From Burkholderiales bacterium (lineage in GTDB: Bacteria > Pseudomonadota > Gammaproteobacteria > Burkholderiales > JACMKV01), in contig JACMKV010000312.1 in NCBI GenBank assembly GCA_014379915.1, forward strand, positions 1-6,350: DNA of 6,350 nucleotides, in the 5' to 3' direction. Both the position numbers and the translations under genes were made by a program. This document shows, piece after piece, positions 1 to 6,350 of the stretch. The notes beneath the pieces were generated by a model that saw only the letters and a program-made list of their open reading frames with translations, did not search any database and was not told the origin of the DNA. Every line of letters begins with the position of its first letter. Positions within the stretch are counted from its first letter, which is position 1.

Positions 1-120
1 GCAAACTCGCCGTCTTGTCCGCTGTGCGAACGCGAAGCTCGAAAATCGATCGCTTGTTCTCGATTCAGATTTAGAGTTGATTTGCTGCGTCGCTTTCACC
101 CTTCACTTGCAACTGAGTAC
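1..120. other. Upstream leader of tamA, no gene seen
   Basis: I see no coding sequence here apart from a possible 13-codon N-terminal extension of tamA from a TTG at 82. On the minus strand, positions 1-81 contain no ATG start, so a divergent gene beginning here is unlikely. The region is less GC-rich around 41-84 than the genes, as expected for a promoter, but no convincing -35/-10 pair stands out. It probably holds the promoter or the tail of an upstream operon spacer. Confidence 0.5.
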
Positions 121-1950
121 ATGAACTGTGTTTCGCTATTATGGTCGCGCGTCGTGCTGTCTCCGGCGGCGTTCTTCCTCTACTTCGTCGCGCTCATTGT
201 CCCGCTCTTACCGACCGGCGATGCCGTCGCGGCTGCTGCTGACAAATTCTCCTATCGCGTCGAGGTTGAAGCGCCGGTCGATCTGGCCAAGCTGCTGCGG
301 CAGAACCTCGAGATCGACAAATGGCACGACAGCGCCGAGATGGACCTGAATCAGCTGCGCGTGCTCTACCGCAATGCGCCGGAGGATATTCGCGTGCTGG
401 CCGCAACCGAGGGGTTTTATTCGCCGGTCGTCACGCCCTCACTCGAGCGACGCGGCGACGTTTGGGTTGCGCGTTTTGTCGTCGACCCCGGCCAGCCGAC
501 GCGGGTGTCGGAAGTCGAGTTGCGCTTCACCGGCCCGATCACCAGTCTGCCGGATGGCGCGCGCCCCGATGTCGAACGATTGCGGCTATCCTGGCCGCTG
601 AAGCGGGGGGAAGTTTTTCGGCAGCAAACCTGGGAAGCGGCCAAGCGTGATTTGCTGCGCGATGTGCTCGTCTACCGCTATCCGGCCGCGAAAATCAGCG
701 ACAGCCGCGCGGCCGTCGACCCGGCAAAACACGAAGCGGCGCTGATGGTCAAAATCGAAAGCGGCCCCGAATACCGCTTCGGCGGTCTCGAAATCAAGGG
801 ACTGCAGCGTTATCCATCGAGCATCGCCGAAAACCTGAATCCGATCGCGGCAGGCACGATCTACTCGCAGGAAGCGCTCGCGGAATTCCAGGCGAGACTG
901 CTCGAGACCGGGTACTTTGCGGCGGCGGTGGTCAACCCGGAAACCGAGGGCGGATTAGCGCGAGGCGACATGGATGCGGCCGGTCCGGCGATCGCGCCGA
1001 TCAGGTTGACGCTGATCGAGAACACATCGAAAAAACTCGGCTTCGGTGTGGGCTACAGCACCAATACCGGGGTGCGCGGCGAGATTGCCTATCGCGATTT
1101 CGACATCTTCGATTCCGGTTTGCGTTTTACGACCAATCTTCGCCTCGAACAGAAGCAGCAATCTTTGCTGACCGATCTCGAATGGCCGCGCAATCCGCGC
1201 GGGCATGTCTACGGCATTGCTCTGAAGGGGCTGCGCAGCGATATCGAAGGCGAGCGTCTGAAAAACTTCGGCATCGGCGGCCGCCGCACTGCGGGCAACA
1301 AGCGCAATGAACGCACGTGGTCGGTACAGTTCGAAACGGAAACTCAGACTCTCGAAGGCGGCGTCGAGGACAGGCGCAAAGCGCTGGCATTGGGCTATGG
1401 AATCACGTTGCGGCGCACCGACAAACTGTTGACGCCGACCAAAGGCTATGCGCTGAACGTGCAACTGAGCGGCGCTTCCGAAGAATTGCTGACCGACCAG
1501 GACTTCATTCGCGGCTATGCCAAATGGATAGGTTTTTTTCCATTCGGCGAACAGCACAGCCTGATTCTGCGCGCGGAAGGCGGCGCAGTTTGGGCGAACA
1601 GCCGACGCGGCATACCGTCGACCTTCGTGTTTCGCACCGGCGGCGATCAAACGGTGCGTGGCTACAGCTTTCAAAGCCTGGGCGTTTCCGAGGGCAACGC
1701 GATCGTTGGCGGCCGCTACCTGGCGGTCGGTAGCGCCGAATATATTTACTGGTTCAAGCCGGATTACGGCGCCGCGCTTTTCGTCGACGCCGGCAATGCT
1801 GCCGATACACCTGCCGACCTTACCCCGGCGCTGGGCTTTGGGCTCGGCGGCCGCTGGCGCAGCCCGGTCGGCCCGCTTGCTCTCGATGTCGCTTACGGCG
1901 AGGAAAGCGATGAATTGCGCCTGCATTTTTCGCTCGGATTCGTGTTCTGA
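121..1950 (+). CDS. tamA: TamA, outer-membrane Omp85 subunit of the translocation and assembly module
   Basis: TamA is the outer-membrane part of TAM and works with TamB in outer-membrane protein and autotransporter assembly. Numbering from the ATG at 121 (609 residues), a signal peptide covers about residues 1-40: one Arg at 10, a hydrophobic core about 11-31, then an AVA motif at 35-37 as a likely cleavage site. Three POTRA domains follow, at about 44-121, 125-215 and 218-300; the third starts YRFGGLEIKG. The barrel runs from about 304 (KKLGFGVGYSTNTG, a strongly conserved TamA opening) to the end. The Omp85 motif VRGY is at 512-515, inside GGDQTVRGYSFQSLG. The C-terminus LHFSLGFVF ends in Phe like a barrel insertion signal. 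E. coli TamA has 577 residues. A TTG at 82 in the same frame would add 13 residues; I prefer the ATG because it gives a signal peptide of normal length, though neither start has a strong ribosome binding site. A 13-residue Gly/Asp-rich loop at about 277-289 precedes the barrel. BamA is excluded because only three POTRA domains fit and tamB follows. Confidence 0.95.
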   Translation: MNCVSLLWSRVVLSPAAFFLYFVALIVPLLPTGDAVAAAADKFSYRVEVEAPVDLAKLLRQNLEIDKWHDSAEMDLNQLRVLYRNAPEDIRVLAATEGFYSPVVTPSLERRGDVWVARFVVDPGQPTRVSEVELRFTGPITSLPDGARPDVERLRLSWPLKRGEVFRQQTWEAAKRDLLRDVLVYRYPAAKISDSRAAVDPAKHEAALMVKIESGPEYRFGGLEIKGLQRYPSSIAENLNPIAAGTIYSQEALAEFQARLLETGYFAAAVVNPETEGGLARGDMDAAGPAIAPIRLTLIENTSKKLGFGVGYSTNTGVRGEIAYRDFDIFDSGLRFTTNLRLEQKQQSLLTDLEWPRNPRGHVYGIALKGLRSDIEGERLKNFGIGGRRTAGNKRNERTWSVQFETETQTLEGGVEDRRKALALGYGITLRRTDKLLTPTKGYALNVQLSGASEELLTDQDFIRGYAKWIGFFPFGEQHSLILRAEGGAVWANSRRGIPSTFVFRTGGDQTVRGYSFQSLGVSEGNAIVGGRYLAVGSAEYIYWFKPDYGAALFVDAGNAADTPADLTPALGFGLGGRWRSPVGPLALDVAYGEESDELRLHFSLGFVF

Positions 1951-1972
1951 TTGTTGGGGACCGAATACAACG

Positions 1973-1982
1973 TCGGGCCCGA
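1973..1982. other. 10-base perfect palindrome in the tamA-tamB spacer
   Basis: TCGGGCCCGA is its own reverse complement and lies 22 bases after the tamA stop. It is flanked by GGACC (1958-1962) and GGTCC (1988-1992), which could extend a weak interrupted stem. No T-run follows, so it does not look like an intrinsic terminator, and the two genes are probably cotranscribed. Short GC palindromes arise by chance in DNA of this composition. Confidence 0.3.
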
Positions 1983-2017
1983 ATCGTGGTCCAATCGCGC
2001 TGATCGGCAATCGGCGA

Positions 2018-2070
2018 CGTGCTTTCCGAACTTCCCTGGCAATGCGTGCTTTCCAAACTTCCCTGGTAAT
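2018..2070 (+). repeat. Two tandem copies of a 26-base repeat (27-base period) just before tamB
   Basis: Copy 1 is 2018-2043 and copy 2 is 2045-2070, separated by a single G. They match at 24 of 26 positions, and both differences are transitions. Each copy begins CGTGCTTTCC and ends in CTTCCCTGG followed by CAAT or TAAT. Copy 2 ends two bases before the tamB ATG and supplies the in-frame TAA at 2067-2069, so the array occupies the whole region where a ribosome binding site would be expected. The pyrimidine-rich plus strand contains no GGAG-like sequence. Confidence 0.9.
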
Positions 2071-2072
2071 CG

Positions 2073-5000
2073 ATGACGCGTAGGCTTTCCATCGTCGCGC
2101 TCTCGCTTTTGCTATTGTTCTGCCTGCTGGCCGCCGCCGCATGGTGGCTGGCAGCACGCGAAGCGACCTTGCAATGGCTGGTCGAACGCGGTGTCGCCGC
2201 CAGCGGCGAAAGGCTCGCAGTTACGGAAGTGCACGGCGTGCTGCGCGGCCCGATTCGAATCGGCCGCGCCGTTTACCGCAAGGACGGCGCCGAACTGGTG
2301 GCGAACGACATTCTCCTCGAATGGTCTCCGCGCGCCCTGCTCGATCGCCAGCTGGCTATTGAACACTTGCATGTCGGTTCCGCCGTGTTGAGCCTGTCGC
2401 CGGGCAAGGATGAACCGCCGACCGTGCCCGACACGCTCGCCGCGCCGCTCGATATCGCGCTGCGCGATGCCGAAATTGCAAGCTTTGAAATTAAACGACA
2501 GGACTTCACGACGCGCCTTGAAGCTGTTGCGTTCTCCTTGACCGGCGGCGAACAGACCTGGCAAGGTGAACTGTCTTCGCTGCGCAGCCAATGGGGCAAC
2601 GCGACGGCGCGCTTCGCTCTTGGCGCCACGGCGCCGTTTCCCCTGCAAGCGGAGATTGATGTCACGCAACTCGGCGCCCCATCCTGGTCGGGCCGCGCAG
2701 TCCTGTCGGGCCCGCTCGCCGAGCTCTCGGCCGACATTACGGCGAAAGTGCAAGGCGCAAGCGTCGCTGCCGACATTGCGCTGACGCCGTTTCAATCCGT
2801 TTTGCTGAAACGCATGCAGCTGCGAGCGCGCGATATCGATCCGCGTGCATGGCGTGATACCCTGCCCGCCGCCAATCTCGCAGTGGAATTGACAGCGCGC
2901 GGCATCGAAAACAAGGCCTATGCCGGCGATGCGGTGATTCGCAACACGCTGGCCGGCAAGATCGATGAGGAGAAATTGCCGCTGCGGGAAGCCCGAGCGC
3001 AGTTTTCCGCGCAGTTTTCCGACAGCGCGCAGGCATTGAAGCTGCCGGCAATCGATCTCGATTTCGGCGAAGCCGGCCGGTTGCACGGCGATGGCCTGTG
3101 GCGCGCCGATAGCGGACAGAAGCCCGCGCTGCAGCTGGCATTGTCGACCTCGGCCTTGAATCTGCGCGGCCTGCACGGCAAGCTCAGGCAAACGCATCTC
3201 GCCGGCGATATCGCCTTGACGAGCGGCGTGGACAAACAGGTCGTGCGGGCTATGCTGAGCGAAGACGGCTACCGCTTCGGCATCGATGCAAGTCTGGCCG
3301 GCAAAGTACTGAACGTGCGCGAGCTACGCGCTCAAGCCGGTACCGGCGAGCTTTTCGCTCAGGGCGAAATTGCGCTCGACGGTGAGCAACGCTTCGATGT
3401 CACGGGAAAACTGACGCGTTTCGATCCATCGCAGTTCGGCGACTATCCAAAAGCGCAGATCAACAGCAAGCTCGCGGCAAAAGGGTCTCTCGCGCCGGAG
3501 CCGGCCATTGCCGGAAGCATTTCCGTATATGACAGCCGCATTTTTGGTCAGCCGCTGTCGGCGACCGGCAAAATCAAAACCGATGGCAAGCAGCTGAGCG
3601 GCGGCGATCTCCTGGTACAACTCGGCCGCACCCGGCTCGACCTGGACGGCACGATAGCGTTGTCCGCGGCGCATGAATTCAAGGCGGCCGGAAAGATCGA
3701 GCGATTCGATCCTGCGCAGTTCGCCAAGTATCTTGGCAAGGATGCCGCCAACCTGCCGCCGGCGCTGATCAACGGCCGCTTCGACGCCGGCGGTTCGGTC
3801 TCGCCGCAGTGGAACATAGCGACGCAATTCACTATTCACGACAGCACGATCGCCAGGCGGAAACTGAGTGCCGAGGGAAGGCTGAACGCCGTGCCGAATC
3901 GCGTTTCCGGCGTTGATGTAGCGATCAGCGCAGGGCGCAATCGGCTTCAACTCGAAGGCGCGCTCGGGTCCGTGCACGACCAGCTGCAGTGGCAGATTGC
4001 GGCGCCCGAGCTCGGCACGTTCGGCCCTGACTTCGCCGGCTCCCTGCATGCCGAAGGTTCGCTCGCCGGTACATTCAAGGCGCCCGCGCTGAGCTTCCGC
4101 GGCAAGGGCGACAAGCTGAGGCTGTTCGGCGAATACGATATCGCGCAGGTGTCCGCCAGCGGCCATTTCGCCAATGGCCTCGCCGGAAGCGTGCAGGCCG
4201 ATGTCCAGGCATCGGGGATCGCGACGCCGAAGTTGAATCTGCGCGATGCCCGCGTCACGCTCGATGGTACGCGCGAACAACACACGGTCACGATTGTTGC
4301 CCGCAATGAGACGATAGATTTGAACGCCGCATTGCATGGCGCATGGCGCGATGACAGTGGCTGGAAAGGGACGATAGACCGCCTGGTCAATGGCGGCGCT
4401 TACCCGGTGACCCTGCGCGCGCCGGCAGCATTGTCTTTCCGTCAAAAAAACTTTGCGCTCCGTAATGCAGTCGTGGAATTTGCCGACGGCGTGTTTGCGA
4501 TCAGCGCCTTGGAGAAATCAGGTTCACGTTTCAGCAGCGCCGGCAGCCTGTCGAAATTTCCGGCTTCGTACCTGATCGCGCTCGCAAATTCCCGCGCTGT
4601 CGCGGACGCTTCGAAACCGCTGCTGACATCCAGTTTGCAGCTGGGCGGCGAATGGGACCTCGCCGCCGATAGCGAGGACGACGGCGCGATCGGCGGCAAG
4701 CTTCGCGTCTGGCGCGAAGGCGGTGATCTGGCGCTGACCGAGCCGCAGATGGCGCTGAAGCTTAGCGAGCTGACGCTGAATACGACTATCGAACGCAATC
4801 AGGTCAACGCGGCGTTATCGCTTCAATCGACGATCGCGACGGTCAACGCCAAGGCGGCGACGCGAATCAGCCAGCGCGACGGCCGTTGGGGCGTGGCCGG
4901 AGATGCCCCATTCAGCCTTCAGGCCAACGCCGGAATACCATCGCTCGAATGGCTGGAAGCGCTGCTTGCGCAGCAGCGACCCGGCATCGATCTCGGCGGC

Positions 5001-6191
5001 GCGCTGGCCGTCAAAGTGACGGGCGACGGCACCGTACAGGCACCCGATCTGGACGGAACGGTGCGTGGAACAAATTTGCACGTCGGGTTACCCGAGTACG
5101 GCGTCGATCTCGAAAACGGCAGCCTGCAGGCCGCGTTCGCCGGTGAGCAGCTGCTGATCCAGCAACTCGTAATGCAGGCCGGCGACGGCAGCGTTAGCGC
5201 AACCGGCGCGGTCGGCTGGCACGGCGGCGCGCCGAGCGTGCAGCTCGCGATCGACGTCAGCCAGTTTCGCGCGCTGGCGAGCCCCGATCGTCAGTTTGTG
5301 GTCAGCGGCAAGGGTAACGTCGCCTTGGCCAAAGGGGAACTCGATATCGACGCCAAACTGCGCGCCGATCGCGGCTTGATCATTCTGCCGAAACAGGGCG
5401 CGCCGACCTTGAGTGATGACATCGTCATCGTCGGCGCGGAAACCGGAAAAACCAAAAAGTCCGATGCGCTGCGCGCTGATGTCGACGTCAGTTTCGATCT
5501 TGGCAACAATTTCCGCCTGCGCGGCCGCGGCCTCGACGCCCAACTGACCGGCGCGCTGCATGTGCGCGCGACGCCGGGCCATGCGCCGACAGCAGAAGGC
5601 CGCATCACCGCGAGCGGCAACTACGCCGCCTACAACCAGCAGTTGAGTATAGAGCGCGGCGTCCTGATTTTCACCGGTCCGATCGATAATCCTGCGCTCG
5701 ACATCCTCGCCGTGCGCAAGGTTCCGGAGATCGAAAGGGATGCTGTCGAAGCGGGCATCGCCATCACCGGAACCGCTATCGCACCGCGCGCGCAACTGGT
5801 CTCCACGCCGAATGTTCCCGACGCCGAGAAGCTGTCATGGCTGGTTTCCGGACACGGGCTTGAAGGCGGCGGCGGCGCCGAACTCAGCGTATTGTCGGCA
5901 GCCGCTGAGGGGTTGCTCGGCAGCAGCGAATCGGCGTCATTGCAATCGCAGATCGCGCGCGCTACCGGCCTCGATGAAGTCGCGATTAAGAGCGGCGGCG
6001 GTCTGGAACAATCGGTGCTCGCGCTCGGCAAGCGATTGTCATCCCGTGTCTATGTGAATTACGAGCAAAGCCTGAGCGGCGCCGCCAATCTGGTCAAAAT
6101 CAACTACGCGCTGACGCCGCGTTGGTCGGTGCGCGGCACCGCAGGCACCGACAGCGCTGTCGATTTGTTTTATTCGTTCTCGTTCGATTAG
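2073..6191 (+). CDS. tamB: TamB, inner-membrane-anchored AsmA-like subunit of TAM (DUF490 C-terminus)
   Basis: TamB spans the periplasm from the inner membrane to TamA and is implicated in outer-membrane protein assembly and phospholipid transfer. The 1372-residue product (E. coli TamB: 1259) starts with Arg3-Arg4 and one hydrophobic anchor at about 5-27, then the family's N-terminal pattern (GERLAVTEVHGVLRGPIRIG, about 45-64). The long middle consists of repeated beta-rich stretches with alternating polar and hydrophobic residues, as expected for the lipid-holding groove; residues 441-632 include a clear internal duplication. The TamB domain (PF04357) takes up the last part, with signature stretches LRADVDVSFDLGNNFRLRGRG (from 1133), ASGNYAAYNQQLSIERGVLIF (about 1180-1200) and NPALDI (1206-1211). 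The end DLFYSFSFD is the usual TamB ending that docks on TamA. The ATG at 2073 is the only reasonable start: an in-frame TAA lies two codons upstream. There is no Shine-Dalgarno sequence. It lies 122 bases after tamA, same strand, with no terminator between, so the two are probably cotranscribed. No frameshift is seen. Confidence 0.96.
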   Translation: MTRRLSIVALSLLLLFCLLAAAAWWLAAREATLQWLVERGVAASGERLAVTEVHGVLRGPIRIGRAVYRKDGAELVANDILLEWSPRALLDRQLAIEHLHVGSAVLSLSPGKDEPPTVPDTLAAPLDIALRDAEIASFEIKRQDFTTRLEAVAFSLTGGEQTWQGELSSLRSQWGNATARFALGATAPFPLQAEIDVTQLGAPSWSGRAVLSGPLAELSADITAKVQGASVAADIALTPFQSVLLKRMQLRARDIDPRAWRDTLPAANLAVELTARGIENKAYAGDAVIRNTLAGKIDEEKLPLREARAQFSAQFSDSAQALKLPAIDLDFGEAGRLHGDGLWRADSGQKPALQLALSTSALNLRGLHGKLRQTHLAGDIALTSGVDKQVVRAMLSEDGYRFGIDASLAGKVLNVRELRAQAGTGELFAQGEIALDGEQRFDVTGKLTRFDPSQFGDYPKAQINSKLAAKGSLAPEPAIAGSISVYDSRIFGQPLSATGKIKTDGKQLSGGDLLVQLGRTRLDLDGTIALSAAHEFKAAGKIERFDPAQFAKYLGKDAANLPPALINGRFDAGGSVSPQWNIATQFTIHDSTIARRKLSAEGRLNAVPNRVSGVDVAISAGRNRLQLEGALGSVHDQLQWQIAAPELGTFGPDFAGSLHAEGSLAGTFKAPALSFRGKGDKLRLFGEYDIAQVSASGHFANGLAGSVQADVQASGIATPKLNLRDARVTLDGTREQHTVTIVARNETIDLNAALHGAWRDDSGWKGTIDRLVNGGAYPVTLRAPAALSFRQKNFALRNAVVEFADGVFAISALEKSGSRFSSAGSLSKFPASYLIALANSRAVADASKPLLTSSLQLGGEWDLAADSEDDGAIGGKLRVWREGGDLALTEPQMALKLSELTLNTTIERNQVNAALSLQSTIATVNAKAATRISQRDGRWGVAGDAPFSLQANAGIPSLEWLEALLAQQRPGIDLGGALAVKVTGDGTVQAPDLDGTVRGTNLHVGLPEYGVDLENGSLQAAFAGEQLLIQQLVMQAGDGSVSATGAVGWHGGAPSVQLAIDVSQFRALASPDRQFVVSGKGNVALAKGELDIDAKLRADRGLIILPKQGAPTLSDDIVIVGAETGKTKKSDALRADVDVSFDLGNNFRLRGRGLDAQLTGALHVRATPGHAPTAEGRITASGNYAAYNQQLSIERGVLIFTGPIDNPALDILAVRKVPEIERDAVEAGIAITGTAIAPRAQLVSTPNVPDAEKLSWLVSGHGLEGGGGAELSVLSAAAEGLLGSSESASLQSQIARATGLDEVAIKSGGGLEQSVLALGKRLSSRVYVNYEQSLSGAANLVKINYALTPRWSVRGTAGTDSAVDLFYSFSFD
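3393..3968 (+). repeat. Internal tandem duplication of about 95-100 residues within TamB
   Basis: TamB residues 441-535 and 536-632 align as two consecutive units. The unit heads, FDVTGKLTRFDPSQF (441-455) and FKAAGKIERFDPAQF (536-550), share 9 of 15 residues. A second block, starting DSRI at 487 and DSTI at 590, shares 16 of 43 residues without gaps, including LSA.G, SG.D, GR.RL and a final L.G. The second unit carries about 8 extra residues after the head. DNA of the heads still matches at 26 of 34 bases (3405-3438 against 3690-3723). TamB proteins are built of weakly similar beta repeats; these two are closer than the others I compared by eye. Confidence 0.7.
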
Positions 6192-6208
6192 CAGACTGTT
6201 GAAAAACG
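6191..6208 (+). repeat. Transposon-end-like 18-base motif abutting the tamB stop codon
   Basis: The sequence GCAGACTGTTGAAAAACG begins on the final G of the TAG stop. From memory, CAG..TGTTGAAAAA and its complement TTTTTCAACAG recur at intergenic repeats and at ends of some insertion sequences in Proteobacteria. No matching inverted copy and no target duplication lie inside the window, so this could be one end of an element continuing past 6350, a short non-autonomous element, or a dispersed repeat. Confidence 0.4.
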
Positions 6209-6225
6209 TAGCGAGCGCGGCGCGT

Positions 6226-6246
6226 TGCCTGCGGGAGAAGCAGGCA
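6226..6246. repeat. 7-bp inverted repeat overlapping the next hairpin
   Basis: TGCCTGC (6226-6232) pairs with GCAGGCA (6240-6246) around a 7-base loop. The right arm shares bases 6244-6246 with the left arm of the stronger 11-bp hairpin, so the two cannot both form fully. Confidence 0.5.
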
Positions 6247-6269
6247 TCCACGCCGGCAGGCGTGGATGC
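6244..6269. repeat. Perfect 11-bp hairpin, possible 3' end or weak terminator for tamAB
   Basis: GCATCCACGCC (6244-6254) pairs with GGCGTGGATGC (6259-6269) around the four-base loop GGCA, starting 53 bases after the tamB stop. The stem is strong and GC-rich, but no T-run follows on either strand, so it is not a standard intrinsic terminator. It could protect the 3' end of the tamAB message, or it could simply be the core of a dispersed repeat. Confidence 0.65.
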
Positions 6270-6313
6270 GACCACGAGGGCTCGCTTGAGCGCCCGTTAT
6301 TCATCCGGCGTTG

Positions 6314-6349
6314 GCATCCGCTTCGCGGTTGCATCCCGCGCTTCGTGGG
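6314..6349. repeat. Two degenerate direct repeats with small hairpins at the window edge
   Basis: GCATCCGCTTCGCGG (6314-6328) and the longer GCATCCCGCGCTTCGTGG (6331-6348) share a GCATCC head and a CTTCGYGG tail. Each can form a small stem: CCGC/GCGG at 6318-6328, and CCCGC/GTGGG with one G-T wobble at 6335-6349. The array reaches the end of the window and may continue. Confidence 0.4.
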
Positions 6350-6350
6350 C

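Larger units (their letters stand above)
6210..6286. repeat. Nested inverted repeats downstream of tamB
   Basis: AGCGAGC at 6210-6216 pairs perfectly with GCTCGCT at 6280-6286, enclosing 63 bases that contain the two shorter inverted repeats at 6226-6246 and 6244-6269. The folded RNA or extruded DNA would be a branched structure closing just after the transposon-end-like motif. It lies wholly outside the tamB reading frame. Confidence 0.5.

Noticed and set aside
54..82. Possible sigma-70 promoter TTGTTC - 17 bases - TTGATT
   Set aside because: Each box matches the consensus at only three of six positions, so this is not distinguishable from chance.
1533..1539. Run of seven T in tamA, and a run of seven A at 4444-4450 in tamB, as possible slippage or phase-variation sites
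   Set aside because: Both frames read through intact into conserved family sequence and the runs are short; nothing supports programmed slippage.
2018..2070. CRISPR-like array
   Set aside because: There are only two copies separated by one base, so there are no spacers; this is a simple tandem duplication.
955..2157. 400-codon open frame on the minus strand antisense to tamA
   Set aside because: It mirrors tamA through the G/C-rich third positions, has low-complexity Ala/Arg-rich content and no recognisable domain; it runs through the spacer repeats only because their period is a multiple of three.
3324..4445. 373-codon open frame on the minus strand antisense to tamB
   Set aside because: It is a composition-driven shadow of tamB with no family resemblance; similar long antisense frames occur at 2112-3197 and 5088-5795.
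6039..6275. 78-codon minus-strand frame starting in the downstream repeats and ending in tamB
   Set aside because: Its N-terminal part is the translated hairpin and transposon-end-like motif and the rest is antisense to conserved TamB codons; it is better explained as a repeat than as a gene.

Overview
The window holds one transcription unit of the cell envelope: tamA followed by tamB, which encode the two subunits of the translocation and assembly module (TAM). Both genes are on the plus strand, appear complete, and fill almost the whole window. The DNA is GC-rich, with G/C-rich third codon positions. The protein architecture (an Omp85 barrel with three POTRA domains, next to a TamB of about 1370 residues) is typical of diderm Proteobacteria. 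My best guess is a betaproteobacterium or a close gammaproteobacterium, but nothing here fixes the genus.

Layout. Positions 1-120 are a leader with no gene I can support. Positions 121-1950 are tamA, with a possible TTG start 13 codons upstream at 82. Positions 1951-2072 are a 122-base spacer with no terminator. It ends in two near-identical copies of a 26-base sequence at a 27-base period, directly against the tamB ATG, and there is no recognisable Shine-Dalgarno sequence. Positions 2073-6191 are tamB. Positions 6191-6350 are non-coding and rich in repeats: an 18-base motif resembling a transposon end starts on the last base of the tamB stop codon, followed by inverted repeats and two degenerate direct repeats that run off the window.

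How the genes work together. TamA sits in the outer membrane as a 16-stranded barrel with periplasmic POTRA domains. TamB is anchored in the inner membrane by one N-terminal helix, spans the periplasm as a long lipid-binding beta structure, and docks on TamA through its C-terminal domain. TAM is implicated in outer-membrane protein and autotransporter assembly and, as an AsmA-like protein, TamB in phospholipid transport between membranes. The gene order and the conserved C-terminal features of both proteins support a working TAM.

I do not see an undescribed system here. The parts that ordinary annotation leaves unexplained are the tandem repeat at the tamB start, the recent-looking internal duplication in TamB, and the repeat element after tamB.
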